Below are positions 12,250 through 25,241 of a DNA stretch of 64,000 bases, piece by piece. The translations under genes and the position numbers were made by a program. Position 1 is the stretch's first letter; every line of letters begins with the position of its first letter. Location of the stretch: contig WFMF01000257.1 in the NCBI GenBank assembly GCA_011033025.1, positions 1-64,000 of the forward strand. The letters are read 5' to 3'. A model generated the notes under the pieces. The model made no database searches. It saw only the letters and a program-made list of their open reading frames with translations, and had not been told where the DNA came from. The stretch is from Beroe forskalii (lineage: Eukaryota; Ctenophora; Nuda; Beroida; Beroidae).

Positions 12250-12580
12250 CACTCAAACACTAACTCAACTCACCCACTTCCTCAGCTCACCCCTTTCCCA
12301 CTACCTCAACAAAACCCCTTCCCACTTCCTCAACTCACCCCTTTAACAGTACCTTTCTCACCCCTTTCTTCCCTTTTCTACTCCCACCCCGTCCTTTCTC
12401 TTTCTACTCACCCCATTTCTACTCACCTCTTTTCTACTCACACATCAGCATTTCTCTCTTTTCCTCCTGGCTCTCTCTCTCTCACACGCTAGTCCTGCCA
12501 GCCACCTGGAACCAGGGCCACATGAATAAAACACCGGTCTCTCTCTCCCTCTGGTGAGGATTATATATATATATATATAT
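12250..12580. repeat. Polypyrimidine tract then (TA)n
   Basis: A C/T-rich, weakly repeated stretch (CTCACCCCTTTC phrases) runs from about 12250 to 12490. A short AT dinucleotide run follows at about 12562-12580. There is no coding signal. Confidence 0.75.
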
Positions 12581-12789
12581 AATGGGGCACTATAATTATT
12601 GCAGTTGTATATATAACGGGGCACTAGTTGGATTAGTGGTAGCTAATGTCATTGCTAAACCCGGTACACCGTTATATACTGTGAACGTGTTGTGGGAGAG
12701 CATGTCACTAAACAGAGCAACGGTTAAATGTGAGAAGAGAGGAGGAGGGATTAGGCAGGGAAACGGAATCAAGTCACCAGGCTAATCCC

Positions 12790-15360
12790 TGATAATGATG
12801 TCATTCTGGAATGCGTATTATATTCGATATACAAAGTTAGCACCCCCTGATAGATCGTGAAACTAGTGATTTGTAGAAACGAGTGATTTAACTGATTTAG
12901 TGATTTGTACAATAATACCGGGAACCCACTTAAAATGCATGGACACAGCCCTCCGTTTTCAAACTTCCCTAAATTCACTGGTACCAAGAAAGTCCGATAT
13001 AACTGCTAGACATCACAGCATTTGAGGAAGTGGGTCACTCAGGGAAGTATTTCAAACGTAACCACTGGTGTAGGACATTTTCAGACAATCAATTAGGAGT
13101 AGCTCCAAGGGGGATCATGTGCACTTCTGGTAGTTATTCAACTAAAATTACTAATATGACTTTCTCCAAGTTGTTTCAGCTTTTTAGGAATAGAAAGTAC
13201 AACTATTAAGTCGCTGGTAATGAACATGCTTACCTGTTTAATCATAAAGAAGAACAGCACTGTGCAGTCGGATCAAGGAAAACTGTTTGAAAAGTTAAAA
13301 AGCTACACAGTAATCGGAACTTGAAACTTTGAAGGCAGCAATTTGGTTATTTATGGACTATAAAGGGTGGGGCAGAGAGCTAGAGAAATGGAAATTCCGG
13401 CTAAACGAATAAACGATTAAACTCTGCACACTGCCTGCCCTAAAAGTATACATTTTCCTTAACTTTACGATGAGTTATTTTAAGATTTTAGACTTAGGAG
13501 GATTACAAATTGAAAGAGATCGTTAAAAAATTCGAAATTTCAAACTTAAATCAATTTCACAGTTAACTGTATTCAAATGTCATGATCAAGAGTTGAAATT
13601 TGTAACGGATTATGTCCAGTCACATGACTACCATTTATTAAGTATCAATCTAAATTCCATATCTACCAATTACTGAGTTCTGTTTGTAAGTTTGTAAACC
13701 GTCTTCAACATCAAGGAGTCAAGGTTGGAGAGTTCAACACTCACTGCTTGCCTCGTGAGTTGTCCACTCAATCACCCATCTTCAAAGATCATCTTGCTAA
13801 GCTGTTGAATCTTGGTGAGTCACTGAGTCACCTGGTAGAAAGGCAGGATTAACCTTCAAAACCTTGCCATATGAAATGAGAAGTGATAATCTTGTAAAAT
13901 TTCTGATGGGATTTGCCATTTATTTACCAAATTACCAATTACTTTGATGATCATCAAAGTAATTGGTCCGTTGAGTGGTTCCACTCCATAGGATTTAAAT
14001 TCGATTACCTTTTATTACTGTTGCCAGAACTTTCTAGACAATTTATTGAACTGCAAGTATTTCATGATGATATACTTCACCTTATTCTCTTATTATTTTG
14101 TAAGAAAAACTTTCAGAAAAACCTCCACTGTCTGTGAGTAGAATGATCGTTTGGCAGAGTTAATTCCAGCTCTAAGTTTCCGTGTCATTTCTTTCAAATC
14201 ATGGACAATGCTTGCTCCTCTGAAATGCCTGAGTCTTGAACTCAGTGAGGGGTTGCTAAGTCATTCCCTTCAGCTCAAGGTTATCAATGCTTGCGTTTTG
14301 GAAAGACTTGATTTCAGTGGGGGTGAGGAAGAGGGGTGCACTGCTGACTTAGGGTACTACGAAGGGTCATATTGTAGCAGTGGTGACAGGGTAGCAATGG
14401 TCTGACATTTGACAGGGTAGCGGTAGTGTCATACAGCTCTGACAGGGTAACAGTAGTTCCTGAGTAGTGGTGTGGAGCAGCACATCATGTGAAGAGAACA
14501 CCACTCCGACATCATAACACAGTCATTCCCTCAAATGTTTACAGAGTGTTAAGCAGGTGATTGATTAATGAATAATGAGAATATCAATGGTTGCTATACT
14601 AGATAGAAATAGACATTATAATTATTGTAGAAATTAAGTTAATTATAAGTGAGTTTGATAATTATCAGTGCCCATTACAATTAATGGTGTTACAATTAGC
14701 AAGTTCATTGGTTCATGACAAAACATGGGATAACACGCCGTGAGATGGCAGTCAACTTTCAGATGAATTCTAGGAGTCAGTAAAACACATGTAACTTTCA
14801 CTCGATTTTAAATATTATTAAGGGTTAGGTCTATTTATCAACAAACTTAAGAGCCTATTATTATCGTTATATTTAAATGAATTGCAAGGTATGAAATACT
14901 ATCCATTTTCGCAATCATCTCAACCTTATTAGGACTGTTAATTAACAATGAGACAGCTTATGGACCAAGAATATCAAGGTTCTGTTGGACTTATCCCAGG
15001 CTGCAACATCAACGGGGGTAAATAGTCTGGGTCGGGGCTGCCGAATTTCAGGGATAAGGGTAACAATTAGTGAGGAATTAATGAGGGAATGACCAAGGAA
15101 GGGGCCGTTGAACTAAGCCAGGGATTATTCCTCTGAGTGTTGAAGGGGTTAAGGGGGGTAATTTAAGCCTTATATTCCATGTAAAACGTATGATTCCCCG
15201 CTAGGTAATGTAAGAAGGGTCCTATTATAAGTGGCATTGTTCAGCCTAAGGACCTATAGAGTTAATGTAGTACAAGAAGTAATAATAATCGGGGGCCCTG
15301 AGTACCAATTCACACGGCTTGTCTAGTGGTTAATGGGGTGAGGAGCCAAGAGAGCTGACG
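12790..15360. other. Intergenic stretch with one perfect 34-bp palindrome
   Basis: No recognised gene. Two open frames (13913-14137, 14151-14405) do not match anything I know. A GACAGGGTAGC phrase repeats at 14385-14450. The perfect palindrome at 13934-13967 is listed separately. Confidence 0.4.
13934..13967. repeat. Perfect 34-bp palindrome
   Basis: The half-site ACCAATTACTTTGATGA is followed directly by its exact reverse complement with no spacer. Each half contains CTTTGATG, the usual TCF/LEF recognition core, so two inverted sites face each other. Whether it is functional or the core of a foldback element is open. Confidence 0.85.
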
Positions 15361-15369
15361 GCGTAATCG

Positions 15370-15740
15370 GATTGTGTCTGTGTGTCAGCGTGCTGGTTTG
15401 TACAAACTTCTCATGTCTGTATGTCTGTATGTCATTCTGACTGATGTCTGTATGTTTTTCTGTCTGTATGCTTTTCTGTCTGTGTGTCACTCAGTCAGTG
15501 TTTCTGTAAGTTTCTCTGTATGTTTGTATATCATTTTGTCATTTTCTCAGTGTGTATGTATGTTACTCTGTCTGACTGAGTCTGTGTTAGTTTGTATGTA
15601 CATACATCTATACGATTTAAGCTGTGTGTTTGTAAATGCGTCTGTCTGTGTGTTTGTCTGTCTGCCTTGACCTGTGTTTGTGTCACAGTGTCATTGACAG
15701 TGTGAATGTATGTTTGGACGTGTGAATGAACGAGCATGTA
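15370..15740. repeat. TG/TCTG-rich low-complexity tract
   Basis: Degenerate repeats of TGTCTGTATGT. The open frames on both strands are low-complexity by-products. Confidence 0.75.
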
Positions 15741-16118
15741 TACACACTGTACAGACTGATCAATCACCCTGAACTTGCCCGGAAGATTGACGGTCAAGTA
15801 TTTAAAATATAATTCCATGTTATATCAGAGCTGATCTCAGTGCGAATATTGAGATGTGGTGTGATCCACCACAGATCCCTGAGACTTGTGTACTACACAT
15901 GACACTTGTCTACTAGGTCACACTATTTGTGCTAATTCTTACACTGCACTCTTCACCACACAGTTCACGAGCTGTACGTTTAATGTAATATTTGTTTAGC
16001 CGGTCCAAGTCTGCAAGGTCTTTAATAAAGAGGAGAGGATATATCAAAACACTATTAAACTGTTTCATTGTATATACAGTAAGGGATCTGATGTAGGATA
16101 TTAACCCATTATTGCCTA

Positions 16119-16585
16119 GTGGTTGCATATGCAACCACCAAGTACAATCGCCCATAAAATTTGCAAATTTTGAGATAGGAAAATGGTTCATATTGCGTTT
16201 TGTAGGAAATTGTTTAAATTTTCATTTGAGATAGAAATTTCCAGGCTACAGTTTGATTTGAAGCTGGTAAACCTGTCAAAGTTGGGTTAAAAATTTGAAA
16301 ATGACCCACTCTAGGTTTTCACCTCAAAACTTGAAATTTGCCCCAAATGATTTGGAAATTTTTGTTCCTGATTCAGAATTGGCAGCTCTACAGCATGAAA
16401 GTAATTTCAAGTTAAAATGGAGATTAGTGTGAACATGAGAATGTTTGAACTATGCTGGTTGTATACTAGGTGGGGCCTAGTGGTTGCATATGAAACCGGT
16501 TGCATATGCAACCACAAGATCTGGCCTAGGTTGCATATGCAACCACTGAATTGTGAAATTTTCATAAATGGTTGCATATGCGACC
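16119..16585. repeat. Cluster 1 of the 16-bp palindrome GGTTGCATATGCAACC
   Basis: Five copies: 16121-16136, 16482-16497 (one mismatch), 16498-16513, 16529-16544 and 16570-16585 (one mismatch). At 16119 it extends to the 20-bp palindrome GTGGTTGCATATGCAACCAC, and flanking CCTAG/CTAGG extends the symmetry at some copies. The centre TTGCATATGCAA resembles the MORE-type palindrome bound by POU homodimers. A dispersed repeat origin is equally possible. Confidence 0.8.
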
Positions 16586-17489
16586 ACTAGGCCCACGTTA
16601 TTTGTTATTTAAGCTACATGCAGTCACCATTTTGATATCAACTAAAATTTGAGTAGAGTTTTAGTGGTGCATCGAGTTTAAAAACATTATTTTTGAGTAA
16701 AATGCCGCTAAATTTTGCATCTGGAACTTTGTCATAATCAAATAATTTCATCTGATATAAGTCATTTCATTCTAATATACGTTGGCCATTGCTGCATGAA
16801 AACATCAATCTATTGGCCTAACGATTTTATAAGAATAAGCAATGATTTTTTGTACCAGAAGCTTAGATTATATTTATAGTTTAGACTCAAGAAAAGATAA
16901 CTTAACAACACAATTCCTCTAATTGTGTTAGTCAAAATGAGCAATTGTAACCTTTGGTAATAATCAATATGATTTCGGATGAAATTGATGGTTCTCAATT
17001 CTTAATTTACAATCAGCAAAACAAAAATCCTTGCTGACCAGTTTATCCTTCCTTTAGCCCTATGCAATATTCATTCAAGGTTCTGTCCATATACCAAAAA
17101 ATGATTGAGAATATGAAGTTATTCAGAGCCATTTGAGGCCCAGTGAATCATTGGTTTGTGGACTTCTTGAAAACCTATATTATGAAGATATAAGTAGGTA
17201 TAATGATCAATGGGTGTAATTGCGTTTCCTAAATCTTTGAAATTTTGAAAGGATATTAACCAGTACAATTTTTATAATAGCTTCTGTCTTTCATTTCCTT
17301 ATCCTAATTCATATTCTGAACTGCTTCAAGAGTCTAGAAACCCTCTAAGGAACGAATAAGTTTCTCTGGTTTGATAAGTTCAAGAATTCCGTTGAGGGCA
17401 GCAATTTCACACATCACAAACTAATTTTCGTAAAATTTCATATTATAATGTTCAGTTATACTAGTAAATTACTGCTGGAGATTGCCGGG

Positions 17490-18557
17490 AGTACTCCGAG
17501 AGTCCTCCGGGAGTATTACGGGAGTCCTCCGGGAGTACTCCAGGAGTCCAACGGGATTCTCACGGGAGTCCCACGGTAGTCCTATGGGAGTCCCCTGGGA
17601 TTCTTCTGGGAATTCCTAACTGAGTTCTACGGGAGTCCCTCGGGAGTCCCCCGGGAGTCCTGCAAGAGTCCCTCGGGAGTATTCCAGGAGTCCCACAAGA
17701 GTCCTACGGGAGTCCTGCGAGAGTCCTACGGGAGTCCTGCGAGAGTCCTACGGGAGTTCCAAAAGAGTCCTATGAGAGTCCCACGGGAGTCCTGCCAGAG
17801 TCCCACGGGAGTCCAATGGGAGTCCTAAGGGAGTCCCACGGGAGTGCTCTGGGAGTCCTCCGGGAGTCCTACAGCTACAGGAGTCCTATAGGAGGCCCAC
17901 GGGAGTCCAAAGGGAGTCCCCCGGGAGTCCTGCAAGAGTCCCACGGGAGTCTCGAGGGAGTGCCACGGGAGTCTCGAGGGAGTGCCACGGGAGTCTCGAG
18001 GGAGTCCCACGGGAGTCTCGAGGGAGTGCCACGGGAGTCTCGAGGGTGTCCCACGGAGTCTCGAGGGAGTCCAACGGGAGTCTCGAGGGAGTCCAACGGG
18101 AGTCCCACGAGAGTCTCGAGGGAGTCCCACGGGAGTCCCATGGGAGTCTCGAGGGAGTCCAACGGAAGTCTCGAGGGAGTCCCACGGAGTCTCGAGGGAG
18201 TCCAACGGGAGTCTCGAGAGAGTCCCACGGGAGTCTCGAGGGAGTCCCACGGGAGTCTCGAAGGAGTCCCACGGGAGTCTCGAGGGAGTTTCACGGAGTC
18301 TCGAGGGAGTCCCATGGGAGTCGAGTCCCCCAGGAGTACTCCGGAGTCCGGGAGTCCAACAAGATTCCAACGGGAATCTTACGGGAGTCCTGCGAGAGTC
18401 CCATGGGAGTCATACAGCTACGGGAGTCCCCCAGAAGTCCTCCGAGAGTCCCGCGGGACTACGGGAGCCTCGAGGGAGCCCCACAGGAGTTCGAGGGAGC
18501 CCCACGGGAGTTCGAGGGAGTCCTGAGGGAGTTCTACGGGAGTCCCACGGGAGTCTT
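17490..18557 (+). repeat. GGGAGTCC minisatellite, forward-oriented part
   Basis: More than 1 kb of 12- to 24-bp units built on GGGAGTCCCAC and GGGAGTCTCGA. Most frames on both strands stay open because the unit has no stop; the resulting peptides (GVSRESHGSLE) are low-complexity and I do not regard them as a gene. Confidence 0.92.
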
Positions 18558-18715
18558 ACCAGTGGACTCCCGAAGGACTCCCGTGGGACTCCGTGAAGAC
18601 TCCTGTAGGACTCCCAGAGGGCTCCTGGGGGACTCCCGGAGGACTCTCGGCAGCCCCCGTAACACTCCCTTGGGACTCTGACAGGGCTCCCAGGGGAATC
18701 CCGCAGTAATTCTCT
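18558..18715 (-). repeat. GGGAGTCC minisatellite, inverted part
   Basis: At about 18558 the array switches to the reverse complement (GGACTCCCG units) and continues for about 160 bp. The two orientations can pair as a long hairpin. Confidence 0.88.
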
Positions 18716-19002
18716 TGAATAGTTGAATGACTGATATAAAATCTATGCAAGGTCTTTCAGGAGTTATTGCAAATTCTACTTTCAATGCATGGAATTAAAG
18801 AGGTTGATATTAATACAATCATTGATTGGTGTTTCCAATTTCAAGTTTGTACACTGAACAGTTACCATTTGTTATAACTCAGTCTTCTATTGATAAGCTC
18901 ATACTTAAATTATGCAAATATTTATATTCCACATTGATTGGTAAAAGTAAGATAATATTATCATGATATGAAATATGGATAAATTTGCCTAAAGCTTCAC
19001 TT

Positions 19003-19134
19003 GGTTGCATATGCAACCACCAGGCCACTGTACAAATATAGGCATAATATATCCAGTTCAGCCTAGTGGTTGCATATGCAACCCTGCACCATTTGACTGG
19101 CAACGATTTCCCCCTAGTGGTTGCATATGCAACC
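19003..19134. repeat. Cluster 2 of the 16-bp palindrome GGTTGCATATGCAACC
   Basis: Three perfect copies at 19003-19018, 19068-19083 and 19119-19134. The last two are preceded by CCTAGT as in cluster 1. The two clusters lie on either side of the GGGAGTCC array. The sequence after 19134 (CTCAAATTTTGATAG) resembles that after 16136 (GCAAATTTTGAGATAG), which favours copies of a dispersed repeat. Confidence 0.85.
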
Positions 19135-20474
19135 AGAGGATTTCTGGCCCCATGGGGGTCCAAAACCTCAAATTTTGATAGTAGAAGTTATGCGACCTCA
19201 TCTAGACACAAAATCCAAAATCTCATCAAAATCGGACCAGGTTCTGACCTACCGGGCATTAAGGGGTTAATGGGAGCCTGGGAACCTTCGGCAGACAGAA
19301 CGGACCGTGATCAGTATGTCTGTAGAGTCAGCACTTAATAAACCCTAGGTATTTAAGGGGTAGAAGTTGCTAGTGATGATATTGTGAACATGCCGATGAC
19401 TTGATATTGATACTCAGTCATTATGAAGAAATGGATTGACCAGATAACAGCACTTCTGTACTGACATGGTTTGTAGATAAAAATACAACTACACCAAGTT
19501 GAATGCAGATATCCCTGATTTCTTCCTTCTCTGATCTAGACAAGAGTGATATTTTACAATTTACATGTCCATTGTTCAGCCCAGTAGGTACTTCAGCATT
19601 CCATGTAAATGTTCGTGAATGTAAATTGTACACTGTACAATGTACATGATGACGTTAGTGTATGACGTAACCTCTGCTCCCCATTCATTTACACACTGTA
19701 GATCTTCAGACGTCGAGCAGGAATATGATAGACTGCTGACAGCATTATCAGGGTTTACAATGGTGAAACGATTACATATCACAACCCACTGTAAAGTGAG
19801 ATTTGGTAAATCTGTAAATGTAACAGTGGAACTTATAATGTGAAGCTACCTGATATACCTGGAATCCGGGGGCTTATGTTTCTGGGGTTGTTGAAGAGTG
19901 GGGTACAAGTAATCAGGGTAAATGAAGTCATAATGAAGACGTGGTTCTGGGCAGTAGTAAAGTGTAGATTGCTGGTATGCAGGGAATTTTTACAACATTC
20001 AGGGTGTTCTACAGCATTCAACAGTGATGACTTCAATAGCTGTTGTGCAATGGCGAAGTATCTGTGTATTCTGTCAAAAATGCTATTCTTACAAGGTTGT
20101 CATGAAGTCATAATCAAGACAAAGGTACAAAATAGGAGATGTGTTTCTTTGAAACTGATGGTACTACTTGTACGGATAGAAACTTAGAAATCCGAGATTT
20201 GAAGACTGAATCATTTTTTTCGAACAATACAACATCAGTAAAACAAGGTAATAGAAGGTAGGCAAGGTGGAAAGGGGAAAGGGATAAGTCCAACAGAGTA
20301 AACGAAGGATAATTTGTAGGAAGTTATAATTTCTTTTACGTTTTACTAAGATATTGAATAAAAAATTTTAGTAAAAATTTCCAACATATACATAACGTCA
20401 ATTATTAATTTTAAACTTATTAAGAAATAAAAATGTGTCTTTAACCGCCTTAGATCGAGTATTGGATTAACACC

Positions 20475-20625
20475 ACGTTACTAGACCGAGTCTAGAACGT
20501 GTCTAGACCGATGTTGCAACGTGTCTAAACTGTAGCTAGAATGTTGCTAGAACGTTACTAAACCGTAGCTAGAACGTTACTGGAACGTTGCTAAACCGTA
20601 GCTAGCACGTTTCTAGAATACTAGG
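20475..20625. repeat. Degenerate tandem repeat (CTAGAACGTTGCTAAACC-like)
   Basis: About ten diverged copies of a 16-20-bp unit with CTAGAACGT and AAACCGTAG phrases. There is no coding signal. Confidence 0.7.
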
Positions 20626-20639
20626 ACTCAAAAAGTCCT

Positions 20640-23600
20640 CTAAGAGAACCAACCGAAAATAATCTAATTCATATAATATAATGTACTGTAACTCCAACAG
20701 GGCCTTCAACTGAGAACGATTCACTCTCCAAAATACCGTGGATTTGAAGTATACTCTCTCTCAAATCACTCAGATCCTTCAAGAGTACGGTAGGGGCTAT
20801 TGCACAATTTCCATAAAATGTATAAGTGCGTCACAAGAGAAACCATCGTCAACAGAAATCAGCAGAGTGGGAATTGGCAATACCCTCTCCTACGTAAATA
20901 GCTCAGCAGTAGGATCCGTATTTGGAGATGAATTTCGAGTTTCAAAAGTGATCTTTAATAATAAACTCCAACACTAACTGAGTTCAAGCCGAGTGAATCG
21001 TTCTTCGTGAGGCCGGATATTTCCACCTTTTTAAAGTTTCTCTTTTTGTAGAACCACGCGCCTCTATATTCTAGAGTCTAGACCGAATATCATAGCAATA
21101 AATGTTATGTACTGTCTCAACAACATATTAAATATTTAGCAACTAAATCTGTCATGTTATATGTTAAAATAAAACACTTTACTACAATATATCTTATTAA
21201 GATTAGCGAGCTCCTCGTGATATAATTAATTAATTAATCTATTATTAATTCGCGTGTTATATATTAGCCAATTAACCCCAGTTCTTGCTGCTTCATAGCA
21301 CTCAGCTATAGCTCATATACATATATATCACAATATTATATTATGGTATTTTATAAGTTAATGATTTACGACTCTATCAATATAGATCATAATAATAATT
21401 AATATCGGTACTAATAGTGTATATCAAATGTCTATAATAGCTTCAGATTCACTACGTTGATCTATAACCTACAGGGCCCCTGTGAAGACCTTGCTACTTT
21501 GGAATGCCAGGGGAGGAACCTTTCCTGGTTTTCGTCTTAAGATACTTTAGGGTTGGCAGCACTTTTATTTTTTCATAAGTTTCATTAGAAAATTATGTTT
21601 CTATTATTGAAATTGTTGATTTTTAGGCACCTCGAGACAAATTGTAGCTATATTCCAACAAACAAAGGATTTTTTTTTATGATAATCTTAGTTTTTGTTT
21701 GTATTATCGCTCCTGTCTCCCCAGTGCTTTAGTTTTACTCCCTGTAACTGACAATGGATCGTGGGAAATAAGATCAATCACAAAATTCATTATAAGGGCA
21801 AATTTATTAGGAATAACTTGGGGATTGAGCTTTGACAGGCGAATTATAAAATGCCCTAGCACGTAATAGAGGCATATAATCTTATAATAGTTCCGTCAAC
21901 TAGTTCCATCAAGTAGTTTGCCTTCTAATATAGAGCTATATAGTATATACCTTACCAGAAATATTGATGTGGAACTTTAATCCTGATTCCTGGGGGTCAA
22001 AATTGGGGGGTTCTAAAAAATGGGGATTTTTTCTTCAATAAGTCAATACTACCCTTGTTACTTCATGGTTCTGCAATCGCAGTGTACTAGCTTATTGTAA
22101 TTCAAAATCTTCTCATTTGCTGAGCTGGAAGGAGACGCGCACGACACAGATCTGTCCTGAAGTCCTGAACACGCCCAGTCAAACTCACCGAAACTCAGCA
22201 AAAACCAAAACGTTTTTACAGTATCTTATTGCTTAGGTATCATTTTAACTGTAAAGTTCTAATTCCAAGCGTAGCAAGGTCGCCACAAGTGCGCGCATAT
22301 ATTAAAATATTATAAGATAGTGTAATATACGTATATATATATCGTAATAATATATTATTTAAGACCTATCGTATCATCTATATATTATAATCCAAACATT
22401 ATTCAACTACATGCTAAAATGTACTATAAAAATTAAAATGTAGATCATAGCAGATACAATGCTCTGGAAATGTGTACAAAATATGGGCTAAATGTCCTCA
22501 GTATATTGCAAATAATAATAATATAATAAAAATAACAGTGCATCAAAGGTCAGAAACTCAAAGTTTTACAATAACAATATAATTCTTACTATTACGTGAG
22601 TTATATTCAAGATGTTTTATTAAATTAAACTCTAATATATTACGTGTGACAAAGTGTGACGAAATATCACGTGACTAAAAAGTGACAAAAAGTATTATAA
22701 ACTTCGAAAAATGTGACGTATTATATTCTTACAAAATTCTCACTTGACTAAAATGACAAAAAGAACACGTATAGTGACGAATAGATATATCAATAATATA
22801 GTAAATCATAGTGGTGTTTAATGACATGTAAACTTTAATCTTACTCAATATGACTAGTTGCCTGCATGTATCATAATATCGCCAGTATTTTTGGAAATTA
22901 GGAGCGAAACAAGACCGATCAGTAGAGCAGTAGGTAAGCGGAACAGTCTGCGGATTTTAGGTCTAATCAACTACCTTTAAGGATCAAAATTAAACACGAG
23001 TGCCTTTTTTTTAAGTGGAGAAGCATTTTGAATCTAAGTCCCAAATTCTATATAATTAATGAAGTTCACGTCCCAATTTCCAAAAATAACCCGAGCATTT
23101 TTATTTCCGATAAAAGAACGCATGTATAAGATCATAATAATAGAGGAAATAATTCATTATTAATTAAACAGATTCCCGATTGCAAAGTCTCTCCACGCTG
23201 GAATCTCAATCCCAATGAGCACATTAATAAGGCTATCCGTTTCGAATAATCCAACAACTTTAGCGGGTTTCTTATTAAGAACCAAATTATTATAATTTTA
23301 TAACAACATATCAACATATACAAAGTTTTAGGGAATCACACGTGAGCCTTTATTTATAACATGCTGTGAACCAAAACTTCCACAAAAAGGGACAAATATC
23401 GTAGTGTTTTGCTGGGGCGTTGCAGCGACTACAGGTAGCAATGTGTATCATAACTCAGAGATAAGCGTTTTGATTTGATGACGTATCAGTATATAATTCC
23501 CTGGTTATGATACAATTAAGCACTAAAACTAAACGCTCCCCAGCAGCCATGTTTGTTCCTTTATCGAGGATTATGTTTTACTAACAATAATATCATATTA

Positions 23601-23690
23601 ATGAGAACCATCCATTCTTTGGACACATTAAACACTTTCCGTTAAGCAAACACTTTCGTTACAAAGCTATAAAATACCACATACACGTCC
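20640..23690. other. AT-rich intergenic stretch, no gene recognised
   Basis: Very AT-rich, with short palindromes and one CACGTG near 22668. No exon, RNA gene or element could be supported. Confidence 0.4.
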
Positions 23691-23699
23691 CACGAGCGA

Positions 23700-24220
23700 G
23701 GAATAGGCGGTGTGACGACATCAAACCGACATTTCAAGCTGCGATAATGACGACATCAACTCAACATTTCAAGCTTTGATAATGTCGTCATCAACTCAAC
23801 TTTTCAAGCTATGATAATGTCGTCATCAACTAAACTTTTCAAGCTATGATAATGTCGTCATAAGGTTAACTTTTCAAGCTGTGATGATGTCGACATCAAC
23901 TCAACATTTTATGCTGTGATTATATGTCGTCATCTATTCAACATTTCAAGTTTTGTTAATAATGTCGTCACCAACAAAATCCAAGTTTTGATAATGTCGA
24001 ATTGTCGTCACCAACTCAAGTTTTTCGGCTTGATAATGTCGTCATCAAGTCAACATTTAAAGAGTTCTCGTCCTGATAATGTCGTCACCAACTTAAGCTT
24101 GATAATGTCGTCACCAACTTAAGCTAGATAATGTCGTCACCAACTTAAGCTAGATAATGTCGTCACCAACTTAAGCTAGATAATGTCGTCACCAACTTAA
24201 GCTTGATAATGTCGTCACCC
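23700..24220. repeat. GATAATGTCGTCA minisatellite
   Basis: About sixteen copies. The first are a 35-40-bp form (TTTCAAGCT then GATAATGTCGTCATCAAC). The last, from about 24070, are a uniform 26-27-bp form (GATAATGTCGTCACC then AACTTAAGCTA). Each unit contains TGACGACAT on the minus strand. Confidence 0.88.
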
Positions 24221-24429
24221 TAAGCGCCTATAGCTCGCGCGCGTCCAGTATAATTTGCGAGTGTACACTGGCGCGGGTTTTGGAATCAATTCAAAATTTA
24301 GAGACGACCAAAATAGACGACGCTGTTATATGTGCATATGTTTATGTTAGCTGTCATCGGGCTGCCTAACCATTATCACACCAAAGAGAAAATACTGGGC
24401 AAGGTATAAGTTATATCTAAACACTGCGC

Positions 24430-24600
24430 ACTAGTCCTGCAGCTTAGCAGAGTTTAGCGGCCAGCATAGACTATAGAGACTTATCTGCAGCTTAGCAGTA
24501 TAGACTATAGAGACTTAGTTAAGCAGCCAGTAGTTAGAGTCCCCCTATCTATGCAGAGTTTAGCAGCCAGTATAGAGATCTATCCAGAGTTTTTCAGGGT
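24430..24600. repeat. Degenerate repeat (CAGCTTAGCAG / ACTATAGAGACTTA)
   Basis: Four to five diverged copies of a 50-60-bp unit containing GCAGCTTAGCAG and GACTATAGAGACTTA. Confidence 0.6.
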
Positions 24601-25090
24601 TTGGGATCTACAAAGCGGATTTACAATCTATCAAGCAAATATTATCATTTATCAAGCAAAATTAGGGCAGTTTAAGTAGGTTTGTTAGGCACATAAACGC
24701 GTTTAATTTAACTCATTTAAATTTTGGTACACCTATTTATCCCTCGACAGTGTAAGTTTAAATCCCAATTCCTCCTTTATATTATAACAAGACCACAAAT
24801 AAATTGAAAATCATCGAATGTTAAGTTAAATATTTTCCAACACAATTTATAGCTATATTATTGTTGTTATGATAGGATAAGGCATATTGTTATATTATTG
24901 TTATATCTCAGGAGATTGATGGTTTACTTGTCTTTAAATGCTAAAAACCTGCACACAACTTATACAACGGTTATTAACTGAACTGATAATCAAACACGTG
25001 GATTATTTAACAAGTTACACTTTAACTGGAACAGTGGCTGCTGATCCTGCGCAAATGCAGGTTTTCAACGCCAACATATTATTATTGTGA

Positions 25091-25241
25091 TTAGGGGTCG
25101 TTCACATGTTGCGTAATCAATTTCACAGCACTTTCCCCCCAAGTTTGTAAGTTTATTGTTGTTTTACTGGGTGCAATAACGTGGCCATTTGAAAAAGCCC
25201 CCTTCCCCTGCCTGATCACACAATATGTGAACGACCCCTAA
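25091..25241. mobile_element. 151-bp MITE with TTAGGGGTCGTTCACAT inverted termini
   Basis: The first 17 bases are the exact reverse complement of the last 17, and the similarity continues to about 28 bp with four mismatches. If the first and last TA are taken as a TA target duplication, the termini start GGGGTCGTTCACAT. There is no coding capacity. The size and termini suit a non-autonomous DNA transposon. Confidence 0.75.

Noticed and set aside
17816-18681. Open frames of 130-236 residues in several frames on both strands
   Set aside because: Stop-free GGGAGTCC minisatellite; no unique sequence, no start or splice context.
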